DNA from: Myxococcus stipitatus
GTDB taxonomy: Bacteria; Myxococcota; Myxococcia; Myxococcales; Myxococcaceae
NCBI RefSeq assembly: GCF_038561935.1
Contig: NZ_CP102770.1
Span: 5,456,001 to 5,520,000, forward strand
Direction: 5' to 3'
Length of the DNA stretch: 64,000 nt
Position numbers and translations under genes: made by a program
Notes under the pieces: generated by a model
What the model saw: the letters and a program-made list of their open reading frames with translations, nothing else
Databases searched by the model: none
Told to the model about the DNA's origin: nothing
Shown here: in pieces, positions 9,002 to 17,520 of the stretch
Layout of the letters: each line of letters begins with the position of its first letter
Numbering within the stretch: position 1 is the stretch's first letter

Positions 9002-11567
9002 AATCCCCTTGGCGCGTTGGATCCTCGGACCCGGTCGGGCGTGGCGTGGCGTGGCGCTGCTGACGTGGCTCGCAGTCGGGGCTCCCGCCCTGGCGCAGGA
9101 TGCGGGCGAAGGTCCGCCGCTGTCCGTGGCACCGACTGCGGCCCCCTCCATCGTGCCGCCCAAGCTGGTGACGTTCGTCGACGCGACGTACCCGGCCGAG
9201 GCGGAGAAGGCCCGGCTGGAGTCCACGGTGCGCCTGAAGCTGACGCTGGACGCCCAGGGCGCCGTCACGGAGGCGGAGGTCCTGGAGCCCCAGGGGCACG
9301 GCTTCGATGAGGCGGCGCGGGAGGCGGCCCTGCGCTTCCGCTTCGAGCCAGCCTGGCGCGACGGCGTCGCGGTCCCCTCGCGCATCGCCTACAGCTACGA
9401 ATTTCGCCTTCCCGCCGAAGCGCCCGTGCCCGCGCAGGCCGAGCCGCCTGTCGTCGCGACCGCGCCCGTCACTCCGGTGGAGGCCCCTGTCGCCCCCGCG
9501 CAGCAGCCCTCGGCCGACGTGGCCGTGGACGCCATCGACGTCACCGTCGCGGGAGAGTCCGCCGCCGAGCGCCGGCGCCGCTCCGCCGAAGCGGTGAAGG
9601 TCATCGAGACGGAGACGCTCCAGCGCCAGGCCGTGGACATGGGCCAGGTCCTCTCCCGGACCGAGGGCGTGGGGGTCCGCCGCGCCGGAGGACTGGGCAG
9701 CCGCGCGCGCTTCTCCCTCGCGGGCCTCGCGGATGACCAGGTCCGCTTCTTCATCGACGGCGTGCCGCTGGAGCTCGCGGGCTTCGGCCCCGACTTCGCG
9801 AACGTCCCCGTCAACCTCGTGCAGCGCCTGGAGCTGTACCAGGGCGTGGTGCCCGTGCGCTTCGGCGCGGATGCGCTGGGCGGCGCGGTGCAGATCGTCA
9901 CGCCGGAGAACGTGGAGGGCTCACGCGCCTCCGCGTCCTACGAAATCGGCTCGTTCGAGACGCACCGGGTGACGGCGAGCGCGCAGCACGTCTCCGGCGC
10001 CACGGGCCTGATGCTGCGCGCCAGCGGCTTCTTCGACTCCAGTCCCAATGACTACGCCGTCGACGTCAAGGTAGGCGACGCCGCGGGGCGGGTCCTCGAG
10101 ACGCGCCTGCCGCGCTTCCACGACGCCTTCCGCGCGGGCGGTGGGGGGCTCGAGGTGGGCTTCGTGAACAAGCCCTGGGCCCGCCGGCTCCTCCTCCGGG
10201 CCTATGCGTCCACCTCCAGCCAGGAGATCCAGCACGACACGACGATGAAGACGGCCTACGGCGAGGTCGACTCGGCCAACAGCTCCGGCGGCGCCACGCT
10301 CCGCTTCGAGCAGACCTACACCAGCGGCATCGTCGTGGACGCGGTGGGTGGCTATGTCTTCCGGCGCGCCCGCCTCACGGACCTGGGGACGTGCGCGTAT
10401 GACTGGTTCGGCAAGTGCGTCGCCGACCTCCCGCAGCCGGGGGAGCTGGAGGACCGGGCCATCGACCGGCACGTGAGCCAGCACACCGGCTTCGCGCGGC
10501 TCAACCTGGGCTGGAGCCTGGCCCCCCAGCAGATGCTGCGCCTGACGGTGGCGCCCACGTTCGTGAGCCGGGACGGTGAGGACCAGGCGCTCACCGCGCT
10601 CAGCAAGGTCGACCCGCTCACCGCGCGGCGCGGCCTCTACTCGCAGGTCGTCGGCCTGGAGCATGAGCTGGACGCGCTGGACGAGCGGCTGGAGAACATC
10701 GTCTTCGCCAAGAGCTACACGCAGCTGGCCCGCGCGGACCGGCTCCTGCCCGACAACACCTTCGCCCCCGCGAACCGGGACACCTTCACCTTCGGGGTCG
10801 GCGACTCGCTTCGCTACCGGCTGTCATCCCAGCTCACCGCCAAGGCCGCCTACGAGTGGGCCACGCGCCTGCCCCGGCCCGATGAAATCTTCGGCGACGG
10901 CATCCTCATCGACACGAACCTGGACCTGAAGCCGGAGAGCAGCCACAACCTCAACCTGGAGCTGGCGCTCGACACGCGCGAGACGACGAACGGGGCCTTC
11001 CGGGGCAGCGTGATGGGCTTCGCCCGGTTCACCGACCAGCTCATCATCCCGCTGGGGCGTGAGGGCTACTTCACCTACCAGAACGTCTTCGCGGCGCGCA
11101 GCCTGGGCGCCATGGGCGCGGTGGGCTGGACGTCGCCCGATCAATTCCTGTCACTCGACGGAAACGTCACCTGGCAGGACATCCGCAATGCCTCCAGCGA
11201 GGGCGCCTTCGGCACCTTCGACGGCCAGCGCATCCCCAACCGCCCCGCCCTGCTCGCCAACGGGAGCGCCCGGTTCCAGTGGAGTGGCCTGGCGTCGTCC
11301 CGCGATGAGCTGTCATTGACCTGGAACACCCGCTACATCCACTCGTTCTACCGAGGGTGGGAGAAGCTGGGGACGCAGGGCTCGAAGCAGAACATCGAGG
11401 CCCAGCTCCTTCACTCGCTGGCCCTCACGTATGTCACCCGGCCCGCGCGCGCGACCCTGAGCTGGACGGTCGACGTGCAGAACCTCACCGACGCCACCGC
11501 CATGGACTTCATGGGGGTGCAGCGTCCCGGGAGAAGTGTCTCCGCGAAGGTGGTCGCGGAGCTCTGA
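8979..11567 (+). CDS. mxcH: TonB-dependent siderophore receptor with N-terminal TonB_C-like domain
   Basis: This is an outer-membrane receptor for the ferric siderophore. After a signal peptide (WLAVGAPALAQD, cleavage after ALA) comes a domain of about 90 residues resembling the TonB C-terminal domain, with YPAEAEKARLESTVRLKLTL and FRFEPAWRDGVAVPSRI. A Pro/Ala-rich linker follows, then a TonB-box-like AIDVTVAGE, the plug (ETETLQRQAVDMGQVLSRTE to VRFGADALGGAVQIVTPE) and a beta-barrel running to the C-terminus. The start is uncertain: ATG 8979 and ATG 8985 lie inside the Fur-like operator and have no good ribosome site, so the mRNA may be leaderless or the start may be TTG 9009, which also leaves a normal signal peptide. 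The mxcH name follows cluster position. The fused TonB_C-like domain is unusual outside myxobacteria and relatives. Confidence 0.88.
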   Translation: MKMKTIFIIPLARWILGPGRAWRGVALLTWLAVGAPALAQDAGEGPPLSVAPTAAPSIVPPKLVTFVDATYPAEAEKARLESTVRLKLTLDAQGAVTEAEVLEPQGHGFDEAAREAALRFRFEPAWRDGVAVPSRIAYSYEFRLPAEAPVPAQAEPPVVATAPVTPVEAPVAPAQQPSADVAVDAIDVTVAGESAAERRRRSAEAVKVIETETLQRQAVDMGQVLSRTEGVGVRRAGGLGSRARFSLAGLADDQVRFFIDGVPLELAGFGPDFANVPVNLVQRLELYQGVVPVRFGADALGGAVQIVTPENVEGSRASASYEIGSFETHRVTASAQHVSGATGLMLRASGFFDSSPNDYAVDVKVGDAAGRVLETRLPRFHDAFRAGGGGLEVGFVNKPWARRLLLRAYASTSSQEIQHDTTMKTAYGEVDSANSSGGATLRFEQTYTSGIVVDAVGGYVFRRARLTDLGTCAYDWFGKCVADLPQPGELEDRAIDRHVSQHTGFARLNLGWSLAPQQMLRLTVAPTFVSRDGEDQALTALSKVDPLTARRGLYSQVVGLEHELDALDERLENIVFAKSYTQLARADRLLPDNTFAPANRDTFTFGVGDSLRYRLSSQLTAKAAYEWATRLPRPDEIFGDGILIDTNLDLKPESSHNLNLELALDTRETTNGAFRGSVMGFARFTDQLIIPLGREGYFTYQNVFAARSLGAMGAVGWTSPDQFLSLDGNVTWQDIRNASSEGAFGTFDGQRIPNRPALLANGSARFQWSGLASSRDELSLTWNTRYIHSFYRGWEKLGTQGSKQNIEAQLLHSLALTYVTRPARATLSWTVDVQNLTDATAMDFMGVQRPGRSVSAKVVAEL

Positions 11568-11623
11568 GTCACCCCCGCATCTGTCTGGTCATTCCCCGCT
11601 GATGTCCTGAAAGGACTCTCTCC

Positions 11624-12847
11624 ATGAAGACTCCCTCACGCTTCTCCTTCCCACGGCTCACCGCGGCGGCGCTCGCGCTGGGCCTGTTCTCCGGCTGCGG
11701 TGACGACAAGGACGGCAAGGGCATTGGCGACGGCGCCGTCTACGCCGCCATCACCCAGGTGAGCACGGCCGACGAGACGCAGAGCTACGTCGTCCTGCTG
11801 AACAAGGTCGACCAGACCGAGGCGCTGTCGCTGGAGAACGCCACCGAGATTCCCGGCCGCGCGCTGGGCGCCGGCATCGCGAAGTCCGGCCACCTGTACG
11901 TGGCGGGCAGCGAGGGCGCCATCGTGACGCGCTACAAGCTGACCGACGACGGGAAGCTCGTGCAGGACGGCGAGGTGAGCTTCTCCGGCCGCGGCGTCAG
12001 CTCCATCGGCGAGTACCAGCACCAGTTCCAGTTCGCCTCGGCGACGAAGGCGTACTACGTCGACGGCCGCACGGCGCAGGTCATCGTGTGGAACCCCACC
12101 ACGATGGAGGTCACCAACGCCGTTCAGCTCCCCGGGCTGACCATCGCGGGCTCGGTCAGCACGTTCGCGTCGCTGCCGGTTCGCGCGGCGAACAAGATCC
12201 TCATCCCCGTGGGCTGGCGCCCGAGCTCCAGCGTGGGCATCACCGCGAAGGCCGGCGTCATCGTGGTGAACCCGGAGAACGACGCCATCACCCTGGTCAC
12301 CGATGACCGCTGCGGCTACGTGCGCGACGGCGTCGTCGGCCCGGATGGTCAGGTCTACCTGGCCACCGAGGCGTATGGCGCCGCCGTGTTCCGCACCGCG
12401 GGCGCGTCCGCCGCGCCGGAGCCCTGCCTGCTGCGCTTCGACGCGCAGGCGCAGACGTTCGACAAGGACTTCCGCCGGTCGCTGGGCGCACTGACCAACG
12501 GCAAGCCCACGGGCTCGCTGCTGCCCGGCCCATCCGGCACCGCCTACCTGCGCGTGCTGGATGAGACGCACTCGTCCCTGCGCGAGGGCATGCACCCCCG
12601 CGCGATGGCCAGCGCCCCAGCCTGGAAGTTCTGGCAGCTCAACCTGGCCACGCTCGCCGCGACCGAGGTCTCCACCCTCCCGGCCAGCACGGGCAGCACG
12701 TTCCTCTACGACGCCGACAACCGCGTCCTCTTCACCGAGTTCACCAACAACTCGTCCACGACGAACGTCCGCGAGCTGACGGACAAGAGCGGCAAGCTCG
12801 TCTTCACCACGCAGGGGCTGGTGTTCTCCTTCCTGCAGCTGCGCTGA
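11624..12847 (+). CDS. Lipoprotein of the siderophore locus, possible beta-propeller
   Basis: This 407-residue protein starts with a signal peptide and lipobox (MKTPSRFSFPRL...GLFSGCGDD), so it should be lipid-anchored at the cysteine near residue 25. The mature part has repeated short beta-type segments such as VVLLNKVDQTEAL, GHLYVAGSEGAIVTRYKL, KAYYVDGRTAQVIVWNP, GVIVVNPENDAITLV and GQVYLATEAYGAAVF. These suggest a beta-propeller of the kind seen in DUF4374-like proteins encoded next to TonB-dependent receptors. That link is an inference. Its place between the receptor and exbB suggests that it binds the ferric siderophore or assists the receptor at the cell surface or in the periplasm. The ATG at 11624 follows AAAGGA. 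No enzymatic motif was recognised. Confidence 0.8.
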   Translation: MKTPSRFSFPRLTAAALALGLFSGCGDDKDGKGIGDGAVYAAITQVSTADETQSYVVLLNKVDQTEALSLENATEIPGRALGAGIAKSGHLYVAGSEGAIVTRYKLTDDGKLVQDGEVSFSGRGVSSIGEYQHQFQFASATKAYYVDGRTAQVIVWNPTTMEVTNAVQLPGLTIAGSVSTFASLPVRAANKILIPVGWRPSSSVGITAKAGVIVVNPENDAITLVTDDRCGYVRDGVVGPDGQVYLATEAYGAAVFRTAGASAAPEPCLLRFDAQAQTFDKDFRRSLGALTNGKPTGSLLPGPSGTAYLRVLDETHSSLREGMHPRAMASAPAWKFWQLNLATLAATEVSTLPASTGSTFLYDADNRVLFTEFTNNSSTTNVRELTDKSGKLVFTTQGLVFSFLQLR

Positions 12848-12872
12848 GCGGCTCCACCGCAGTCAACCTCCC

Positions 12873-12908
12873 GAAGGCGCCGCACGGCACCTCACGTCCG
12901 GCGCCTTC
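12873..12908 (+). terminator. Stem-loop after the lipoprotein gene
   Basis: A perfect ten-base inverted repeat, GAAGGCGCCG and CGGCGCCTTC, encloses 16 bases and starts 25 bases after the lipoprotein stop. No T-tract follows, so it may be an attenuator, an mRNA 3'-end stabiliser or a weak terminator between the receptor/lipoprotein pair and the exbB-exbD-tonB genes. Confidence 0.45.
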
Positions 12909-12973
12909 AGGAGCGTCCCATCCACCGCGGCGTCCCTGACGTGCGGCGTCCCCGTCTCCCGGGAATCCCAACC

Positions 12974-13654
12974 ATGCACATCGTCGAAATCGTCAAGGAT
13001 GTCTTCGTGAAGTGGGGCGCGAACTGGGTGCTCTGGCTCCTGTTCGCACTGTCCCTGGTGAGCATCGGCGTCATCGTGGAGCGCTGGCTCGTCTTCCGCA
13101 CCAAGCAGGACCGCATCCGCGAGCTGTCCGGCGCGCTCGAGGAGACGCTGGCGAGCGGCGACTTCCCGGCGGCCATCTCCAAGCTGGAGAAGCGCACCTC
13201 GGTGGGCGCCTCGGTGGCCCGCGCGGGCCTGCGGCTGGCCCACCAGGGCATGACAGCCGCGGAGAAGGGCATGCAGAGCGCGCTCGCCATCGAGCGCTCC
13301 ACGCTCGAGAACCGGCTCGCCTTCCTGGGCACGCTCGGGAACAACGCGCCGTTCATCGGACTGTTCGGCACCGTCATCGGCGTGCTGCTCGCGTTCGAGG
13401 CGCTGAGCCAGACGAAGGGCTCTCCCGTGAGTGGTGCGAGCCAGGTCGCCTCCAACCTGGTGATGGGCAGCATCGCGGAGGCGCTGGTCGCCACCGCCGT
13501 CGGCATCGGCGTCGCCCTCCCCGCCGTCGCGGCCTACAACTACTTCCAGCGCCGCATCGCCAGCATCCTCTCGGACGCGGAGGCGCTGACCAACCTGGTG
13601 CTGGCCTACGTCTCCGCGCGTGAGCAGGCCGCGGCGCCCAAGGGAGGCGCCTGA
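12974..13654 (+). CDS. exbB: ExbB-type MotA/TolQ/ExbB proton channel protein
   Basis: This inner-membrane channel subunit works with ExbD to harvest the proton gradient and energise TonB. The 226-residue protein has a first membrane helix in NWVLWLLFALSLVSIGVIVE and the typical second and third helices in FLGTLGNNAPFIGLFGTVIG and IAEALVATAVGIGVALPAVA, with the family signature GLFGTVIGVLLAF. I chose ATG 12974 because GGGA lies nine bases upstream and the protein then begins MHIVEIVKDVF; the longer frame from 12941 adds an unlikely Arg/Pro-rich leader. exbD follows after two bases. Its place inside the siderophore locus shows it is a dedicated energising complex. Confidence 0.92.
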   Translation: MHIVEIVKDVFVKWGANWVLWLLFALSLVSIGVIVERWLVFRTKQDRIRELSGALEETLASGDFPAAISKLEKRTSVGASVARAGLRLAHQGMTAAEKGMQSALAIERSTLENRLAFLGTLGNNAPFIGLFGTVIGVLLAFEALSQTKGSPVSGASQVASNLVMGSIAEALVATAVGIGVALPAVAAYNYFQRRIASILSDAEALTNLVLAYVSAREQAAAPKGGA

Positions 13655-13656
13655 CC

Positions 13657-14091
13657 ATGGCCGGAGGAACGACGCCCCGCGGCGGCCTCATCGAGGGCAT
13701 CAACGTCACGCCGCTCGTGGACATCATGCTGGTGCTGCTCATCATCTTCATGGTCACCGCGCGGCTGGTGGACAGCCCCGCCGTTCCCCTGGACCTGCCC
13801 AAGGCCTCGCAGAGCGAGGACGTGCAGACGGTGTTCGCGGTCTCCATCACTCCCGCCGGCGAGCTCCTCGTGAATGGCGAGGCGACGACGGACGCGTCCC
13901 TCCAGGACAGCGCGAGGCAGGCGCTGGTGAAGGACCCGGAGCTGCGCGCGGTCATCCAGGCGGATGGGGCGGTCCCTCATCGGCGCGTCATCGCGGTACT
14001 GGATGCGCTCAAGGAAGCGGGCCTCACCCGCGTCGCCTTCGGCACGGTGCGTCCCGAGCCCGTCGAGGAGGGCGCGCGTGTCACGCCCTGA
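13657..14091 (+). CDS. exbD: ExbD-type biopolymer transport protein
   Basis: This partner of ExbB has 144 residues. It has one N-terminal membrane helix, INVTPLVDIMLVLLIIFMVT, with the proton-relay aspartate in TPLVDIMLVLLIIF, followed by a periplasmic domain (VDLPKASQ-like start, then LLVNGEATTDASL and ELRAVIQADGAVPHRRVIAV). It starts two bases after the exbB stop and overlaps the tonB start by 14 bases, so the three are one translational block. Length and topology are normal for ExbD/TolR. Confidence 0.93.
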   Translation: MAGGTTPRGGLIEGINVTPLVDIMLVLLIIFMVTARLVDSPAVPLDLPKASQSEDVQTVFAVSITPAGELLVNGEATTDASLQDSARQALVKDPELRAVIQADGAVPHRRVIAVLDALKEAGLTRVAFGTVRPEPVEEGARVTP

Positions 14092-14908
14092 GCCCGCACC
14101 TCGCCACGAGTCGAGCATCGCGAACATCGTCCTGGGCCCGCCTCCGCCCCAGCGTCGCCACGCCCTCTGGTGGGCTGTCGGCGTCACCGCGTCGCTGCAT
14201 GGGGTCGCGGGAGTGATGGCGTATCAGGCCTGGAACCCGGGGCAGTCCACCGCGCCCCAGGTCGCCGTGCGCAAGCAGGTGATCCAGGTCGACCACGAAG
14301 TGGACCTGAATCCCCCGCCCCCGCCCCCGCCGCCTCCTCCCCAGCCCCAGCGCGTCGCGCGGGCGGACCCGCCGACGCCTCGCGTGAAGACGCCCAGCCC
14401 CGCGCCCCGGGAGTCCGCGCGGCCCACGCCCGTGGAGCCAGCCCAGGCGGGCGCGGTGGTCGCCGCGAAGGAGACCGCCGCGCCGCTCGACTTCACCGAC
14501 TTCGACATGGCCAGCGGCAACGCGCCCAGGTACGCGGGCGGCGTGACGGCGTCGACGGGCCGCTCGACGACGGCCGTCAACACGGTGGCCAGCGGCGACA
14601 CCGAGGGCGTGGGCACCGGAGGCAGCCAGGCCCGCGCCATCCAGCTCTCTGCTCGCAACTGGAGCTGCCCGTGGCCGAAGGAAGCGGATGCGCTGCGCAT
14701 CGACAACCAGACGGTGGTGCTGCGCGTCGCCGTGGATGCCGAGGGTGAGGTGACGTCGACCGACCTCGTGTCGGACCCGGGGCATGGCTTCGGGCAGGCC
14801 GCGCTCGCGTGTGCGCGCAAGGCGCGCTTCGACACCGCGCTGGACCGCGAGGGGCGTCCCATCGCCGCGGTCTCTCCCCCCATCCGGGTGCGGTTCGTCC
14901 GCCCCTAG
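14078..14908 (+). CDS. tonB: TonB energy transducer
   Basis: This protein transmits the energy of ExbB/ExbD to the outer-membrane receptor. The 276 residues comprise a cytoplasmic leader, one membrane helix (LWWAVGVTASLHGVAGVMAY), a proline stretch (ten prolines in a row near residue 80), a linker with PTPRVKTPSPAPRES, and a C-terminal TonB_C domain from about 190 (CPWPKEADALRIDNQTVVL to RFDTALDREGRPIAAVSPP). I chose GTG 14078 because GAGGAGGG stands five bases before it; it lies inside exbD, overlapping by 14 bases. The open frame continues upstream to 13964, but that stretch is a shadow of exbD. Confidence 0.88.
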   Translation: MSRPEPAPRHESSIANIVLGPPPPQRRHALWWAVGVTASLHGVAGVMAYQAWNPGQSTAPQVAVRKQVIQVDHEVDLNPPPPPPPPPPQPQRVARADPPTPRVKTPSPAPRESARPTPVEPAQAGAVVAAKETAAPLDFTDFDMASGNAPRYAGGVTASTGRSTTAVNTVASGDTEGVGTGGSQARAIQLSARNWSCPWPKEADALRIDNQTVVLRVAVDAEGEVTSTDLVSDPGHGFGQAALACARKARFDTALDREGRPIAAVSPPIRVRFVRP

Positions 14909-14939
14909 CGCGTCTCGTGCCCGCTGTCTGGAGGTCCTC

Positions 14940-16163
14940 GTGAACACCGCCGCTCCGCCCCGTCAGGAGAAGCTGCTGACCCTGCTGCTCGCGGGAGTCC
15001 AGTTCAGCCACCTCCTGGACTTCATGATCATCATGCCACTGGGGCCGGAGCTCATCCGTCGCTTCGACCTCACCACGGCGCGGTTCGGCGCGCTCGTCTC
15101 CGCGTACACGCTGGCCTCCGCGGCCATGGGTGTCCTGGGCCTGTTGTGGCTGGACCGGTTCGACCGCAAGCGCACGCTCCTGGCCGTCTACGCGGGCTTC
15201 ATCCTCGCCACGCTGGCGTGCGGTGTCGCGTCCAGCCACATCGCGCTGCTGGTGGCCCGCTCGCTCGCGGGCGCCTGCGCGGGCCTCATGGGCGCGGTCA
15301 TCATGGCCATCATCGCGGACGTCGTCCCGGGTGAGCGCCGAGGACGGGCCATCGGCACGGTGATGTCCGCGCTGGGGCTCTCCGCCGTCGCCGGGGTTCC
15401 CTTGGGGCTCGGGCTCGCGAACCAGTTCGACTGGCGCGTTCCGTTCTGGGTCATCGGTGGCCTGGCGGCGGTGTTGTGGCTGGGCCTGTTGCGGGTCCTT
15501 CCGCCCCTGAAGCAGCACCTGGCGCGCGACGCCGAGACCTCGCGGCGCAATCCCTTGTCGATGCTGGCCACTCCGTCCCTCGCCCTGGGCTGGCTGCTGA
15601 CGTTCTGCGTGGTCTTCGCCAGCTTCCTGCTCATCCCCTACCTGGGCACCTTCATGGTGGGGAACCTGGGACTGACGAGCACGGACCTCCCCTGGGTGTA
15701 TCTGGGAGGCGGCGCCGGGACGCTTTTCGCGGCGCGGCTGGTGGGGCGCTTCACGGACCGCCTGGGCCCGGGGCGCATGCTCGCGTGGCTCCTGGCGGGC
15801 ACCGTGGGCCCGCATCTGCTCTTCACGCACCTGTCTCCTGCTCCGCTGTCCGTGGTGACGAGCGCGTTCGTGATGTTCATGGCGGTGACGTCCACGCGCG
15901 CCATCCCCACCCTCGCGCTGGTGTCCGCGCGAGTGCCTCCCGCGCTGCGCGGGCGCTTCCTCGCCGTCAACATGGCCGCGAGTGATGGCGCCTCCGGTCT
16001 CTCCGCCTGGGTGAGCGGCCTGCTCATCACCACCGCGCCGGATGGCTCGCTGCGGGGCTTCGGACACGTCGGGTGGATGGCGGTGGCGGTGACCGCGCTC
16101 TCCCTGTGCCTCTTGTGGACCTTCAGCCGAAGCGCGCTGCCCCTGAAGACCGCGACGACCTGA
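14940..16163 (+). CDS. MFS transporter, candidate siderophore exporter
   Basis: This major facilitator superfamily protein of 407 residues has about 12 hydrophobic helices. The loop 2-3 signature appears as LWLDRFDRKRTLLAVYAGF, and VARSLAGACAGLMGAVIMAI and PGERRGRAIGTVMSALGLSA are typical of drug-efflux-like members. Its place between tonB and the aminotransferase suggests that it exports the finished siderophore, which otherwise has no exit route in this locus; uptake of a breakdown product is the alternative. The GTG start at 14940 follows GGAGG at five bases, and the frame upstream of it only shadows tonB. A transporter of this kind is expected in myxochelin loci, but I do not assign a symbol. 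Confidence 0.85.
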   Translation: MNTAAPPRQEKLLTLLLAGVQFSHLLDFMIIMPLGPELIRRFDLTTARFGALVSAYTLASAAMGVLGLLWLDRFDRKRTLLAVYAGFILATLACGVASSHIALLVARSLAGACAGLMGAVIMAIIADVVPGERRGRAIGTVMSALGLSAVAGVPLGLGLANQFDWRVPFWVIGGLAAVLWLGLLRVLPPLKQHLARDAETSRRNPLSMLATPSLALGWLLTFCVVFASFLLIPYLGTFMVGNLGLTSTDLPWVYLGGGAGTLFAARLVGRFTDRLGPGRMLAWLLAGTVGPHLLFTHLSPAPLSVVTSAFVMFMAVTSTRAIPTLALVSARVPPALRGRFLAVNMAASDGASGLSAWVSGLLITTAPDGSLRGFGHVGWMAVAVTALSLCLLWTFSRSALPLKTATT

Positions 16164-16197
16164 TTCCTCTCAACACCCCAAGCCAAAGGAAGTCCCC

Positions 16198-17466
16198 ATG
16201 GACATGCCTGTCAGGAAGCATCCCTCCCTTCCCCGCCCCATCCTGGGCGAGCTGAAGCTGGAGCGCTCCAACCAGCTCCTCGCCGAGGCGCGCAAGACGG
16301 TCCCCGGCGTCACCCAGTCGATGATGAAGAAGCCGGAGTTCTTCGCGCCCGGCTCCTTCCCCGTGTTCCTCGCCAAGGGCCAGGGCGCGCTCGTGGAGGA
16401 CGTCGACGGTCAGGAGTACATCGACTTCATCAGCGGGCTGGGCGCCAACATGCTCGGCCACAACCACCCCGCGGTGGTGGACACCATCCGCCGTCACCTG
16501 GAGGAAGGGGTCCTCCACTCGCTGCCAACGCCCGTGGAGGTCACCTCCATCCAGGCGCTGCTGGACCTGGTGCCGGGCGCGGAGCAGGCGCGCTTCTTCA
16601 AGACGGGCGCGGATGCCACGTCCGCGGCGGTGCGCCTGTCGCGCTACCTCACCGGCAAGGAGCGCATCATCACCGTCGGCTACAACGGGTGGCATGACCA
16701 CTTCATGTACGACACCCCGGGCGTGCCCGCGCCGCTCGCGAGCCTGACCACGCGGCTGCCGCTCTTCACGCCCCCGGACGAGGCGGTGCTGCTGTCCACC
16801 ATCGAGAAGCAGGCCCACCAACTGGCGGCGGTGGTGCTCTCCATCCCCTACAACCGGCCGCTGACGTCGGACTTCATGCGGCAGGTGCGCGCCGCGTGCA
16901 CCGCGCACGGCGTGATGTTCGTGATGGACGAGGTGGTGACGGGCTTCCGCCTGGCCATGGGCGGCGCGCAGGAGTTCTTCGGCGTCCAGGCGGACATCGT
17001 GTGCATGTCCAAGAGCATCGCCGCGGGCATGCCGCTGTCGGCCATCTCCGGCCCGGCGAAGTACCTGAGCAAGCTGGCGGACCTCCAGGTGTCGACCACG
17101 TTCGGCGGCGAGCTGCTGACGCTGGCTGTGTGCGAGGCCGTGCTGAAGTTCTACAAGCAGAACAGCCACGTGCGGCACATCGCGAACCTGGGCCGCAAGC
17201 TGCGCGAGGGCGTCAACCAGCACGCCGAGGCGGTGGGCTCGCCGCTGCGCGTGCTCGGGTACGACTCGGTGCCCTTCTTCCGCTACTCGCCGGACATGGT
17301 CGAGCACGCGAAGCTGATGACGCCGTTCCAGGGCGGGATGGCGCGCCGGGGCGTGCTGCTGCGCCGCGACGTGAACTTCATCTCCGCGGTCCACACCGAA
17401 GAGCAGATCCAGTACACCGTGGACATGGCGGGCGAGGTGCTGCGCTCGCTCGCGAAGCCCGCGTAG
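16198..17466 (+). CDS. mxcL: PLP aminotransferase, myxochelin aldehyde amination
   Basis: This class III aminotransferase of the glutamate-1-semialdehyde aminomutase type has 422 residues. The PLP lysine is K272 in MSKSIAAGMPLSAISG, and the cofactor aspartate is in FVMDEVVTGFRL. GANMLGHNHPAVVD and FFKTGADATSAAVRLSRYL are also typical. In myxochelin biosynthesis this enzyme converts the aldehyde released by the MxcG reductase into the primary amine (myxochelin B). The start at 16198 follows AAAGGA at seven bases. It is the last gene of the plus-strand run and ends 54 bases before the convergent flavin reductase. A heme-pathway aminomutase is less likely given the context. Confidence 0.9.
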   Translation: MDMPVRKHPSLPRPILGELKLERSNQLLAEARKTVPGVTQSMMKKPEFFAPGSFPVFLAKGQGALVEDVDGQEYIDFISGLGANMLGHNHPAVVDTIRRHLEEGVLHSLPTPVEVTSIQALLDLVPGAEQARFFKTGADATSAAVRLSRYLTGKERIITVGYNGWHDHFMYDTPGVPAPLASLTTRLPLFTPPDEAVLLSTIEKQAHQLAAVVLSIPYNRPLTSDFMRQVRAACTAHGVMFVMDEVVTGFRLAMGGAQEFFGVQADIVCMSKSIAAGMPLSAISGPAKYLSKLADLQVSTTFGGELLTLAVCEAVLKFYKQNSHVRHIANLGRKLREGVNQHAEAVGSPLRVLGYDSVPFFRYSPDMVEHAKLMTPFQGGMARRGVLLRRDVNFISAVHTEEQIQYTVDMAGEVLRSLAKPA

Positions 17467-17481
17467 CGAACCGCGGGAGCT

Positions 17482-17510
17482 CGGGGAGGCCGCGGCGACT
17501 GGCCTCCCCG
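17482..17510. terminator. Stem-loop between convergent genes
   Basis: A perfect ten-base inverted repeat, CGGGGAGGCC and GGCCTCCCCG, encloses a nine-base loop in the 54-base gap between mxcL and the convergent flavin reductase gene. It can act in both directions. There is no T-tract, so strength is uncertain. Confidence 0.65.
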
Positions 17511-17520
17511 GGTGACGACT

